Part shown: piece after piece, positions 30,972 to 42,230 of the stretch
How positions within the stretch are numbered: position 1 is the stretch's first letter
Layout of the letters: each line of letters opens with the position of its first letter
DNA from: Massariosphaeria phaeospora
Taxonomy: Eukaryota > Ascomycota > Dothideomycetes > Pleosporales
Length of the DNA stretch: 64,000 bases
Reading direction: 5' to 3'
Assembly (NCBI GenBank): GCA_011032825.1
Contig: JAADJZ010000002.1
Location: 434,001 to 498,000 of the forward strand
Notes under the pieces: generated by a model
Told to the model about the DNA's origin: nothing
The model's database searches: none
Seen by the model: the letters and a program-made list of their open reading frames with translations, nothing else
Position numbers and translations under genes: made by a program

Positions 30972-31881
30972 ACGTACCTCACGAGTAGTTGAGCTACACG
31001 AGTTCGCGAAACACTTTTGCCTAGCAAATTATATAATATTATAACCTTAATACCTTTTTTAATAGTAGGCTTATTAGAATAATTTATACACTGTTTTAAA
31101 GCTCTAAGCTAGAACTTTAAAATCTACTAAAAATTACCTAAATAGGCTAAGTACTACTAGAGTTTTTAAAGTTTAAAGATAAAGAGCTCGCTTAAGCTCT
31201 ATACCTAGTATCTAGTAGAATTCTACTATAATAAACTTTTATATTGTAAAATATTTTTATTTATACTATAAGTTAGAGTTCTAGAAAGTTATATAGTATA
31301 TAGCTTAGAATCAAAGCTATTAGATAGAATTAGAGCTTATATATAAAACTTACTAAGTATAAAGTATTAGTACTATTATAACTCTAAATAATACTACTTT
31401 TTTAAAGCTTATATAGTATAATTATACTAAGTACTAAATTATTAAGTAGTTTTACATTAGGTTTTAATAGTTATATATAGATATTTATACTTAGCTAGTA
31501 TAAAGAAAGTAAACTACTTTCTAACTTATCTAGTAGCTTTAATCTTAGGCTACACGCTATAAAACTTTCTAGTACTTTAATATATAGTATAAATAAGAAT
31601 ATTGTAGAATATAAAAGTTTATTATAGTAGAATTCTACTAGATACTAAGTATAGAGCTTAAGCGAGCTCTTTATCTTTAAACTTTAAAAACTCTAGTAGT
31701 ACTTAGCCTATTTAGGTAATTTTTAGTAGATTTTAAAGTTCTAGCTTAGAGCTTTAAAACAGTGTATAAATTATTCTAATAAGCTTACTATTAAAAAAGG
31801 TATTAAGGTTATAATATTATATAATTTGCTTGGCAAAAGTGTTTCGCGAACTCGTGTAGCTCGACTACTCGTAAGGTACGT
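30972..31881. mobile_element. 910-bp foldback element
   Basis: Ends ACGTACCTCACGAG and its complement are flanked by TA (30970-30971, 31882-31883). The two arms, about 30972-31313 and 31541-31881, are near-complementary over roughly 340 bp, leaving a 230-bp AT-rich loop. There is no open frame. It disrupts the C-terminal coding part of the reverse-oriented pogo element, whose sequence continues on both sides without loss. Subterminal GTTCGCGAA motifs resemble those of the pogo ends, suggesting the same transposase. Confidence 0.78.
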
Positions 31882-33304
31882 TACTTAAAGCTTTGCAATT
31901 TCTTTTTGCGCTAACACTAGCTTGTGCGCAATAATTGCTGCTCTTTTTAAAACTTTTTTAAAGGCTTTTACTATAGACGTTAGTAAGCTATTTATATACT
32001 TTTAAATTTTTGCCTTTACAAGCGTTAATTGCAACTTTAGTTTAAAAGTATTGCTTAGAGTTTGCAACTGCTAAAGCTTGTTGTTAATAAGTAGTAGTAG
32101 TAATAGAGTACGCAACTAAACGTTAAAAGCTGTTATAACTTATTTTAAGTTAAATAAAACTAATCTAGCGCTTTAAAACTTTTTTTAGATATTACTAAAA
32201 GTAATTGCAGTATTATAAGCGCGTATAAAGTATAGTAAAAACTTAAGTATTGTAATGTAAGTAATTTAGTTGCGTATAAATTTTTTAGCTTAGCGTTTAT
32301 ACGCTTTTTTGAAAAAGCAAAACAACTTATATTAAAAAGCTGTAAAAAGTGCAATAAGTGCAAAAGCATGCAAATAGTAATAATTTTGTTCTTTTTGTAG
32401 TATTGCTAGAATTTAAGCGAGTTGTAGCTTTTATAGCTATTAATTGCGAGTAGTTAGTAGCTGCTAACTACTTTTTTCTTTGTATACTTATTAAAGTACT
32501 TTAACTACTTAAGACTAAGTTTATTTGTTGTTTAGCTATTCTTAGAAACTACAATAACCTAGTTTTAAAGTAAATTATTTTTCTTGTACTAGGCAAGAAA
32601 GTAGTAGTAGCTTTTGAAAATAATAAAAAGTAAAATAGCTTACTTTGTTGCGTTGATGCTTTGGATAACTGTTGTTTACTTTCTATTACTTTGCTGTATT
32701 GCCTTTAGCTATTCTCGTTTCTCTAAAGTTGTAACAATTGCTTTAATTAATATCTAGCTTATTATAAAGCTTATTTTGTTAAAGTTGTACGTATTTACAT
32801 TCTAGATACTATACTTAGCTTTTATATTAGCTACTAGGCAAAACTAGTTTTAAATAATTTTAAAATTCTTGCAAAGCGCTTTTTTGTAGTTGTACTTGCG
32901 ATTAAACTTTATTGTAAACTTAAAGCAGTGCTTAACCTACGTACTAAGCTAGTTTAAGCTAACCTAGCCTAGATTGCGCTTTGCGCGTAAGAAATTAGCT
33001 ATATTAGCTACAGCTGCGAGCTTAAAAGAAAATTCGCGCAATATAAGCTTAAGTATATACTTAACAACTACGCTCTTTTTAGTTTTTGTTAGATTCTTTA
33101 ATTTAAGCTAGCAATCTACTTGTAAAGTTTGTTCTACGCGTTAGTAGCTTAGTATTAATTAAGCAACTTTGTAAATAGCTACAGCGCGTTGCTAAAAAAG
33201 TATTGCGTTTTGTTTAAAAGCTTAAAAAGCAGTTTGTATCTAACGTTTTGTAGAAAGTTTTATTTAGTATTGTTGTTAAAGCATTGCGTACATAGGTAGA
33301 GTTA

Positions 33305-33628
33305 CGCTAGCGAATAAGTAAAAAGTACTTATCGTTGAGTATAAGTTGAGTTAGAGTCGCACAAACTTAAAGTTAAAGTTAAGTTAGAGTAATCAAAGCG
33401 TAGATTAAAATTAGGTTATAAGTACTACCTTTAGGTTAATAAACTTGTTATAACTAGCTGTTATAATTATAAAAAAAAATATATATTAAAATATAAAATT
33501 GTAGAGGTTTGTGCTAACTTAACTTATACCTACGCTAAAACGTTTTAGCGTAAGTATAAGTTAAGTTAGCACTAAAGTCTTACGTAAGCTAACTTAACTT
33601 TAACTTAACTTATACTTATTTACTACTC
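33305..33628 (+). mobile_element. Palindromic Mutator-like MITE, copy B
   Basis: About 324 bp between repeats of TAGGTAGAGTTA (33293-33304 and 33629-33640); a 9-11 bp duplication plus chance identity explains the 12 bp. The sister element at 28583 carries this site once (TAACTCTACCTA near 28647), which is the unoccupied target. Central palindrome at about 33514-33572. Confidence 0.75.
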
Positions 33629-34057
33629 TAGGTAGAGTTAGTAAAAGCTTAGCAAAAGTAATCTACGAACTTGTGTAATCTACTAACTCGTAAAGTACGT
33701 TACTAGCTTATTTATTCTATATTCTCTAGCTACTAAATGTAGTTTGCTTTTTGCTACTAAAGCTAAAGTACTTTTAACGCGTTTAAAACTTAGCGCGCTA
33801 GCGCGTTTTCTATATTAACAAAAAAAGCTTTTTGCTAGCTTTTAGAAACGCGTTTTTTAAAGTATTTACAACAAAGAACTATAAAAAAGCTTTTAAAGCT
33901 TTAAAGCTAGTTTTTATTAATGCGTAAGTAGTACTTAATTGCTTTAAAGTACAGCTACGTACTCTACTACTACTTTTTGTACTAAAAACGCCGTAGCAGT
34001 CAAAAACTCTAAGCAATACGCTTAAATTTAAATCGCAATTAAAGCTTATTACTACTA

Positions 34058-35901
34058 ACGTGTTTCATCAGTAAGTCGGCTACCTCAGTGAGTCGGCCAC
34101 TAAACACCGGCGCGGCGACTGCGCGGCAACAACACGTAATGTCTCAACAACACAACGCGCAAAGTACCTATACTAAAGGCGATATATATATCGCTATCTC
34201 TGATATTCAATCTAAGCAGATTCAAAGCGAAAGGCGCGCTGCTGCAGTCCACAAAGTCCCTCGATCAACGATCCAAGACCGACGCGCTGGGAGACGCCCT
34301 CGACGCGACTGCGAGCCGAAATCAAAGCGCCTTACAAAACTAGAGGAGGAGGCGATTGTGCAGCGTATACTCAACGAATCCCTACGAGGTCTACCGCTCT
34401 CGAAGGCACACATACAAGATATAGCGGATAGACTGCTAGAAGAGCGCGGATGCAACCCTACTGGCAAGTGCTGGGTTGATAGGTTTATCAAGCGTACTCC
34501 TAAGCTGCGAACGCGATGGAGCCGTCCGTACGATCGCCAGCGAGCTGCCTGCGAAGACCCAGCGGTTATCGAGCCCTAGTTCAGCCTAGTTCAATCGGTG
34601 AAGGCGAAGTACGGTATCCTTGATGAGGATACCTGGAACTTTGATGAATTAGGCTTCTTAATGGGCAAGATCACGTCTCAGCTCGTAGTAACAGGCTCAG
34701 ATAAGCCTAGGAAAGCAAAGAAACTACAGCCTAGCGATCGCGAATAGACTACCCTGATACAAGCTGTCGGCGCGACGGGGAAGCGCATCCCACCCTTTAT
34801 CATCTTCGCTGGCAAGGTCCTAATCTCTACCTGGTTTGAGCTAGGAATACCACGCGACTGGGTTATCCAAGTTAGTCCAAATGGCTGGACGAGCAACGAT
34901 CTTGGGGTTGACTAGCTTAAACACTTCAATACGCATGCAAAGTCTGTAGGAGCGTACAGGCTACTTATTATTGACGGCCACGAGAGCCATTGCTCGCTTG
35001 CTTTCCAGGACTACTGCAAGGAGAACAAGATTATCGCTCTCTGCATGCCATCTCACTCATCGCACTTGCTGCAGCCTCTCGACGTCGCCTGCTTCGCGCC
35101 GCTGAAGCGCTCTTATAGCGATGGTATCTCAGCCTTGGCGCGCAACTACATCCACCACATTAGCAAAGAAACCTTCCTACCAGCCTTTAAAGCTGCCTAC
35201 GAGCATACATTTACTAAGGAGAACGCTCGCGCAGGGTTTAGAGGCGCTGGATTAGTTCCATTTGACCCAGATGCAGTGTTATCGAAGCTTGATGTAAGGT
35301 TGCGCACGCCAACTCCGCCACAGCGCGACGACGCCGCATGGGAGGCGAAGACGCCGCGCAACGCAAAAGAGCTAGAAGCTCAGACTACGCTCATTCGACA
35401 GAGGATGCAAAAGCGCTCAGGTTCCTCAGCGAGCTCTCTTGACGAGCAGGTACGACAGCTGAGTAAAGGCGCGCAGCAGATAGCGCATAATATGGTGTTG
35501 CTGCAGGAGGAACAGGCGCGTATGCGAAGCGCAATTGAAGAGCTTACAAAGCGCAAGACCCGTAAAAGGCGATACGTACGGGTTGAGAAGACTCTAACAG
35601 TTGGTGAGGTATCTGACTTAATTGCTGCAAAGGAGGGTAGTAGTCGTGAGAACGGCGAGACGCCTGCGAAGAGGGTGCGCGCAGAGAGGCGCTGCGGCCG
35701 TTGCAGCGAGATTGGGCATAATTCCCGCACCTGTAAGGTAGAAATAGAGGATGTAGATAGTAGTACTGCTTCTGAATAATATTATTCTATTGCGTATAGT
35801 ATAGTAATTTGTTGTGGTGTTGCACTACGTCGCTGCGCGTGCGCGACGCTGGGGTTTAGTAGCCGACTCACTAAAGTGGCCGACTTACTGATGAAACACG
35901 T
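34058..35901 (+). mobile_element. Fot1-like pogo transposon, youngest layer
   Basis: 1,844 bp with inverted repeats of about 50 bp (34058-34107 and 35852-35901) starting ACGTGTTTCATCAG, flanked by TA (34056-34057, 35902-35903). Size, target site and transposase match the Fot1/pogo class of fungal DNA transposons. Unlike everything around it, it is not AT-rich, so it inserted after the surrounding elements had decayed. It carries one transposase frame with three stop codons (see next entry). The inverted repeats contain two direct AGT.AGTCGGC.AC motifs that may be transposase binding sites. It lies in the C-terminal coding relic of the outer element. Confidence 0.9.
34139..35779 (+). pseudogene. 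Fot1/pogo transposase with three in-frame TAG codons
   Basis: One continuous frame of 546 codons from the ATG at 34139, the usual length for Fot1 transposases. An N-terminal Psq/CENP-B-type helix-turn-helix (AAAVHKVPRSTIQDRRAG, about residues 35-55) is followed by a second DNA-binding part (LPLSKAHIQDIADRLL). The catalytic triad regions are NFDELGFLMG, LLIIDGHESH and SHLLQPLDVACFAPLKR. A coiled coil and a CCHC zinc knuckle (CGRCSEIGHNSRTC) close the protein. TAG occurs at codons 147 (34577), 203 (34745) and 259 (34913). Each sits where the family has Trp, so each is TGG-to-TAG, i.e. TpG-to-TpA as RIP produces. Not functional as it stands, though only lightly damaged. Confidence 0.9.
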
Positions 35902-36220
35902 TAAGCTTAGTTTCTTTTTATTATCTCTAAAGAATAGAGTTAACTAGCTTGTTAAAGAGTTTTACTAGATAGCTTATTAAGTTAAGCTAATGCGCAATCA
36001 AATCTCTAGCTTTAAAAAAACTATTAAAGAAGCAACAAAAATAAAATTACAAAAATAAAAGTAGATTTAAACAAGTAGCACATTAGAGTATAGTAACAAA
36101 TTAGCGCAAGTAGCTGCTAAAGCGTTTATAGTACTTTAGCTATTAAAAAAAGCGCGTAGTAAAAAGAGTTAAAAAAGAGTACAACTAGCTCTATAGCGCT
36201 GTAAAAACTATAGTAATACA

Positions 36221-36545
36221 TAAAGTAGTAAATAAGTATAAGTTAAGTTAAAGTTAAGTTAGCTTACGTAAAACTCTAGTGCTAACTTAACTTATACCTA
36301 CGCTAAAACTAAATAGCGTAGGTTAAAGTTGAGTTAGCATAGACTTCTACAATTCTATATTTTAATATATCTTTTTTTTATAATTATAACAGCTAGTTAT
36401 AACAAGTTTGTTAACCTAAAAGTAGTATCTATAACTTAACTTTAACCTACGCTTTGATTACTCTAACTTAATTTTAACTTTAAGTTTGTGCAACTCTAAC
36501 TCAACCTATACTCAACGATAGGTACTTTTTACTTATTCGCTACCG
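36221..36545 (-). mobile_element. Palindromic Mutator-like MITE, copy D
   Basis: 325 bp flanked by TAGTAATACA (36211-36220 and 36546-36555), a 9-10 bp target duplication. It is inserted in the right inverted repeat of the outer element; the left inverted repeat shows the empty site (TATTACTATAG near 27548). The central palindrome is partly lost (36278-36333). Confidence 0.75.
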
Positions 36546-36784
36546 TAGTAATACAAAGCACAATGCTCAAACTTACTAAAAAAATACAAAAAAAGCTTTT
36601 AAATCTAAAGCTCGCACGACGTACGCAGGTTCCTTGTTTAATAGCAATTAATTTAATGTTCTTTGAGATGAGTTGGTTGTGCCAAGGAATTCTAGAGAGT
36701 TCGATGATCCATTACGTTATAAAAAAAACGTTAGATAATTAAGACTTTAAGTATTTATAGACCTTAGAGGAATACTATATTAAC

Positions 36785-38343
36785 ACTAGCTTGAGCAATT
36801 AGCTACGCTATTTGTTGAAGAGGAGGCGATAGGCGGCGTCAGGATAGCGAGGTAGAATTGAGAAAGGTTTCCGGGGTTCAGTTTGTGGCATCATTGTGTG
36901 GCATCATTGTGTAGGGCACCGGACGCCCCGGCAAAGCGATGTCTACACGGAATAGAGGAAGAGCTTGAGAAGACGCCGTAAATGCACTTGTGTTGATGTA
37001 TGTAAGATGGTAGACTAAGAACGTTGAGCTGCCTATCTGCTGTACGTAAGCGTGGACGACTTACACGGGGTGGCTTGCCTGGGGCTGTGTCTCTGACGTG
37101 AGCATCTACATATGTATGTACCAGAGTGAACCGGGTAGTCGGTACGGAGTACTCCGTACTTGTCTTGCGTATGAGATTACGGGTTGTATCAGCTTGAGCG
37201 CTGCATGTCAAGGGGATATCTAGGACGCGAGGGTTGGATAGATTGCCTGAGTTCCTAGATCTGCACAGCGAAAACCCTTTAGCATGTATGGAGATGATGA
37301 GATTGGCTCGAGATGTGTGCTGCGAGAGACCTGGGAGGGATATCGGAGCTTGCCAACGCCATCTCGCAGTAAGCCTGGCTACGCTGACTGCATGTTGGCG
37401 TTTCTACTCGATCCTCCTTGGAAATCGATGATGCGGCGTTGGTATGCGCTTTTTTCCTCCTACAAATAACACGGCTCGCGGTGAGAGTCTGCAGTGGTTG
37501 AGGGCTTCTACACTGGCATAAATGATAGAGTAAGTGGTGAAGGTCTGGCGTGTGAGCGAAAGGACGGCTTCACCAACGGCGCTACGGGCCGGGTCGTCTA
37601 AACACCGACCGACACAGACGCTGGCTGGACTCTGGAGAGATCACGCTCCCACCGTCGAACACGCCCACTCGCCGTCTCGCAGGCGGCTTCCAGAACACTC
37701 GTGATGGCGCGACGTTGTAGGCGTGAGAAAGCCATGTCGCTCACCCGCCCGCTGCACACTCCACTAGGATTCGCGGCCCGGTCGCGGTCCTGCGGAGTCT
37801 CCCATGGCTGCAGCCACCATCACCTTCGAATGGTCGCGATGGCAGCGGCCGCGCCTCACTGAAAATCCTGCACTTGGTCGTGGTAAGCCCGTGCCGCGAC
37901 AATAGTGACAATACCTAGTCACAACACAGAGTGCTGTCTACGTGTCCAAGGAAGTTGAGACGACATGCGGTCGCCGGCACCTATCCCAAAACATCACGGA
38001 GCCTTCATCGCGACCCAGCATTGCGCTGCTTCGAGTCTGGCGCTGGAGATCGGGTGCACGCGAGCGGCGTAATTACAGGCTGTTCGGCGTTCCCCCAATC
38101 GTTCGCACGCCTGCCATTGACTCCTGGCGCTGACACGGAAGAGCTGACAGGGGCTTGGGACGTTCCATGCCGGCCCCATGCACCTCATACCTGGGGTTAA
38201 TATGGGAATTGCAACGAGCTGGGTACGAGCTGCGCTGTATAACAAGGACTGCGTCCCCCAATGCTGGGAGCCGTGGCTCGAGCTTGCGACGGAGCTGCCC
38301 TTCGAAACATTGTTACCGACCCAACGCTCCTGGCGCCCTCAGT
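36785..38343. other. Intergenic region right of the nest
   Basis: Composition returns to balanced at about 36790. No gene recognised; frames of 60-120 codons at 36.9-38.5 kb have no family resemblance and overlap on both strands. Part is presumably the promoter of the sugar transporter. Confidence 0.4.
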
Positions 38344-40373
38344 ATGTCTACGAGGGACAAGAAGAGCAGCATTGGGGCCTCGCATCGTGAGCGCCAGCCG
38401 AGCGCGTCCCAGGTCCATCAAGTCCAGAATGTAGCTCTGGCCGACGCCACGGCGAAGGCTGGTGTCTCGCCGTGGACGCCGGCCATGTTCAAGGTCCGTA
38501 CATGTCCAGCACTCGCCTAATGCAGCAAATATTCATCGTCTGCAGCTATACCTCTGCTTGCTCATCGCCACGCTGAACTCGTGCATCAACGGTTACGATG
38601 GCTCCTTGATGGGAGCTATCAACAGCTACCCGCAATACCGAGAGTACTTCAACTTCGACCTCAACGAAGGAACCGCTGACACGGGCATTGTTTACGCCAT
38701 CTGTACGTCCATCGTGAACATAGCGAGTGCAACATAATAGGAGTGCATCACCCAACTCCGGCTATAAAACATGGTCGTGTGCTGATGTGGACTTGCAGAC
38801 TTCATACCGAAATAGATGCTAACCTTGAACTCCAGATACTATCGGTAACTTGGCTGGTTCCTTTGTCGCGGGACCAGCAACGGACTTCAGGGGCAGGAAA
38901 TGGGGCATGTTCATCGGCTGCGTCATCATCATCTTCGGTACCTGCGTCCAGGCAACCTGCTCGAACCTAGCTGGTTTTATGGGAGGGCGGTTTGTTTTGG
39001 GTTTCGGTGTCGCCATCACCTCCACAGCTGGGCCAGCCTATGCCTCCGAGATGGCCCACCCGGCCTACCGAGGTGTCCTCACCGGCATCTTCAACACCTT
39101 CTGGTTTGTCGGCGGCATCCCCGGTACCTTTGTCCCATATGGCACCTCTACCATTACTGGCACGCAGTCCTGGAGGATCCCGCTATGGCTGCAAATGGTC
39201 TTTGCTGGGATCGTTCTCGTCTGCTCTCCCTTCCTGCCCGAGACGCCGCGCTGGTTGATTGCCAACGACCGCCACGAGGAGGCCCTCAACACCATGGCGC
39301 GCTTCCACGGCGAAGGCAGCCGCGAATCCCCTATCGTGCAGCTCGAGTACAAAGAGATGGTTGAGGACATCTCAGTGACCGGTTCCGACAAGCGGTGGTG
39401 GGACTACAGAGAGCTGTTCAACACGCGTGAAGCCCGCTACCGAACCATGCTCGTCGTCAGCATGGCCTTCTTCGGCCAGTGGAGCGGAAACGGCCCCGTG
39501 TCCTATTACTGTAAGTCAAGCACATAACGACTAACAACATTTGAAATGGAGCTAATGCAAATCTTTGTAGATCCGACCATGCTTCAGGGCGCGGGCATAA
39601 CCAACAACCAAACCCGCCTCCTCTACAACGGCATGCAAAACGTCGTCAGCTTCGCCGGCGCCATCTTCGGCGCCCTCTACACGGACAAATGGGGCCGCCG
39701 CCCACAGCTCCTCGTCTCGACCGCCTGCGTCGTGGTCATGTTCTGCATCGTGTGCGCCCTCGTCGCGACAAACCTCCGTAACGGTCCCGACGGCAAGCCC
39801 CTGACCGACAACAACGGCACCCCGCTCATCAAGCGGCCCGGCCAGGCCAAAGCCGTCATCGCCTTCCTCTTCATCTTCGGCTTCGTCTTCTCTGCCGGGT
39901 ACACGCCGCTGCAGCAGCTCTACCCGGTCGAGTGCCTGCGCTACGAGTCCCGCGCCAAGGGCATGGCCTTCTACAACTTCTGGGTCAACATTGCAGGCTT
40001 CTACAACACGTTCGTGACGGGCATAGCGTTTACGAATGCGGGCTGGAAGGTAAGCGACTCCCTCCCTCTTCTGCACTACTTCCCCGCCCCCTACCTATAC
40101 CCCCTATCCAACACCCCCCTGGCCTCCTCACAAAACACCACCACTAACCCCTCCACCTTGTAGTACTACTTCCTCTTCATCTTCTGGGACATATTCGAAT
40201 TCGGCTTCATCTACTTCTTCTACGTCGAGACGCGGCGCCGCACCCTCGAAGAACTCACCGAGATCTTCTCGGCGCCTAAGCCCGTGAAAACGAGCTTGAG
40301 CCGCACGCAGATTATTTGGCATCGCAACCAGGGCGTTACTGAGGTTGTTGATAAGGAGGCTGCTGCGGGATAG
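38344..40373 (+). CDS. MFS sugar transporter (hexose/lactose-permease type)
   Basis: Five exons (38344-38493, 38546-38702, 38836-39510, 39571-40049, 40164-40373) give 556 residues, all phases consistent. A 50-residue hydrophilic N-terminus precedes TM1 (LYLCLLIATLNSCINGYDGSL). Sugar-porter signatures are present: GRKWG after TM2, the PETPRW loop motif after TM6, DKWGRRP after TM8, and PVECLRYESRAKGMA with VETRRRTLEEL at the C-terminal end. It should be a twelve-span plasma-membrane proton-coupled sugar importer. The RYESRAKGMAFYNFWVNIAGFYNT stretch resembles fungal lactose/glucoside permeases more than glucose carriers, but the substrate is not certain. It lies 1.6 kb right of the transposon nest. 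Introns 1 and 4 have ordinary borders; intron 2 is the longest, at 133 nt. Confidence 0.88.
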
Positions 40374-42230
40374 CTGGTCGATGTGGAGGCGTAGATATAA
40401 AAGGAAGAGAGGCGAAAGAAAAGAAGGGAAAGAAAAGAAAAGAAAGAAGGTAGTGGGATGGGATGGGATAGGTTGGCATGGCATGGCATGGGTTGGGATG
40501 GCGGCAGGCGCACGGATATACCCTCGTTCTTTCAAATGCATCGCGTAATGGTTTCCTTAATGTTTGTTGACTTTTTCTTTTGTGTTCTAGCATCGTCCTG
40601 GCAAAGGGAAGCGGGTTGGAGTTGGGTGGGGGGACAAGGGAAACTTGGCATGGTGTCGATGCATCTACGAAGAATGTAGGGCGAGGGGTTTAAACTCGAT
40701 CGTAAGAACTTCGTTCGAGAGAAAACATCGACGCGGGAACAGCGCAGTTTGCGAGAGTAGAAAAATACATATACACAGCACCAAGGGAAAAACCATATCG
40801 ATATACTGCGCTCGAGACAATTTTGTTAAGCAGCCCACTTCGGGGTTCCAGCGTGAGTTTGGAAGTGGCAAGCATGCTCGGACGACTCTGGTATTTTACT
40901 GACACTTCCCTTGCTGATACCTCCCCTCCATGGAAAAGAGCGCGACGGCAGCAACGTCCGATTCTGACAGTTGCTACTTGCCTTTCTGTACTGCCTCCTC
41001 TCCGTAAACGCCCATTGGAAAAGAACCCTCCCGCAACAACAACTCCGACAACTAACGCCACCCCCGCCCTCGCACGCTGGCTTGCCCTCCCTTCTTTCCC
41101 CTTCTTTCCCCGCTGCGCCGCTCCCATCGCTCACTTTCTCCACGCAGTGCAGTGTCTAACACGACACGACGAGTTCGTCTTCATCGAGCCCGGCACCCAG
41201 CTCAGCTCAGCTCAGCTCAGCTCGTAACCTACTCTTTCTTGCGTGACGTTCTGGCCCGGGACGAACGTGTTGTGTTGATTCTCGCCCATAGCTGAGCTGA
41301 TCGGTCGGTAGTCAAACATAGTCAGCCAGCAACGACTGGGACGACTAGAATTGATCAATTCGTGTGCCTTTCGCATTTATTCCGGCCTATACATGTATAA
41401 ATAAATCTTGTATAGAGCGTATAAAGCAAGCAGACGGACGGACGCTGTTCCAATGGTATGGTTTCCTTGGTTGCTTGCTTGATTGAATGTGGCACCAGGC
41501 CGGGGAAGGTACAAGGGTAGGTAGCACGTAGTCATAGCGGAACGGGAAGAGAGGGCGGATATATCAAACTAGTTAGGGGTAGGCATACAGGGCTAGAAGC
41601 GATTATCACCACGAAAGGTAAAAGGCACTAGAAACGTTATCAAAGATAGGTAAATTCTCATTCTCATTCTTATATCATCGACGGTATATCTCCATCGTCA
41701 TCATCATCATCATCATCAACATCGTCGTAATCATCGTCAGGAGAACTTAAACTACCACCACATGTCTACGACCTTCCAGAAGATCCCATCCAGACCATCA
41801 ACAGGGGGTATAACCTCTCCAACGATCCATACAATATGTTGGCCCATTACCAGCATGTCGCAACCCTCCATCTGAGAAAAAAACGGTATTACAGGTCGAG
41901 TTTCCAGGGCTTGCGCCATCTTGTATGTATGGTTTGTATATCGCGTGAAAAATGTTTGTCGATGTCGATGTGTTCTCTTTTGTTGCACCAGCGCCATCTA
42001 TGCAGCAGCCGTAGGTCCGCGCGAAACGAGAGTGAAGATAGACAGATAGATGATAGAAAGAAAGAGGGTATTAGAAAAACACGCTTGAACGCAGCAGCAG
42101 CAGCAGAAAAAAGAGAAAACTCCAAGTGGATCCAGTTTGCGTAGATGAGATGGCCGGATTAGAACGTGTAATACATAATACGAGGAGCGCAGCTCGTGAG
42201 AATCGAAAGCGATTGATTGTGAGGGGGGGT
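40374..42230. other. Intergenic region with simple repeats
   Basis: Between the sugar transporter and a converging large gene. It contains a GGGAT/GGCAT-type imperfect repeat at 40455-40502, CAGCT pentamers at 41198-41222, CAT triplets at 41698-41718 and CAG triplets near 42091-42105. No coding region supported. An AT-rich transcript end is likely near 41390. Confidence 0.5.
41198..41222. repeat. CAGCT pentanucleotide repeat
   Basis: Five tandem copies of a pentamer that contains the palindrome AGCT, in non-coding sequence. Confidence 0.85.

Larger units (their letters stand above)
28414..33700 (-). mobile_element. Reverse-oriented pogo element, interrupted three times
   Basis: This copy lies on the minus strand and is split by later insertions. 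Its pieces are 28414-28580 (transposase C-terminal, zinc-knuckle end), 30790-30969, 31884-33304 (catalytic part) and 33629-33700 (5' inverted repeat ending ACGT, then TA at 33701-33702). Gaps are filled by the plus-strand pogo element, the foldback element and a palindromic MITE. The pieces align in order with the copy at 28583-30787. A readable relic at 32160-32369 keeps the third catalytic-Asp region (LLHFLQLFN in place of HLLQPLDV). The low-coordinate inverted repeat is cut off by another MITE. Heavily RIP-mutated and dead. Confidence 0.7.
27366..36717 (+). mobile_element. Outer pogo/Fot1-like element enclosing the nest
   Basis: The outermost ends match each other as inverted repeats for more than 300 bp, once later insertions are taken out. 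Both start ACGTA, and both contain ATTCCTTGGCACAACCAACT and AACCTGCGTA. The flanking dinucleotide is TA at 27364-27365 and 36718-36719, as expected for Tc1/mariner-pogo transposition. Internal relics at 33703-34057 and 35904-36060, read on the plus strand, resemble the C-terminal part of the pogo transposases nested inside (shared CTCTAAGCAATAC block). All copies are AT/TA-rich and full of stops, consistent with RIP. The element is dead. Its transposase N-terminal half is not recognisable, possibly lost when later elements rearranged. Confidence 0.6.

Noticed and set aside
34577..34915. In-frame TAG codons as stop-codon readthrough or an alternative genetic code
   Set aside because: All other genes in the window use TAG, TAA and TGA as normal stops, and the three sites fit TpG-to-TpA damage in a RIP-active locus.
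28305..36333. Repeated palindromes resembling CRISPR repeats or terminators
   Set aside because: Copies are hundreds to thousands of bp apart, lie in a eukaryotic repeat island, and are the centres of a defined MITE family.
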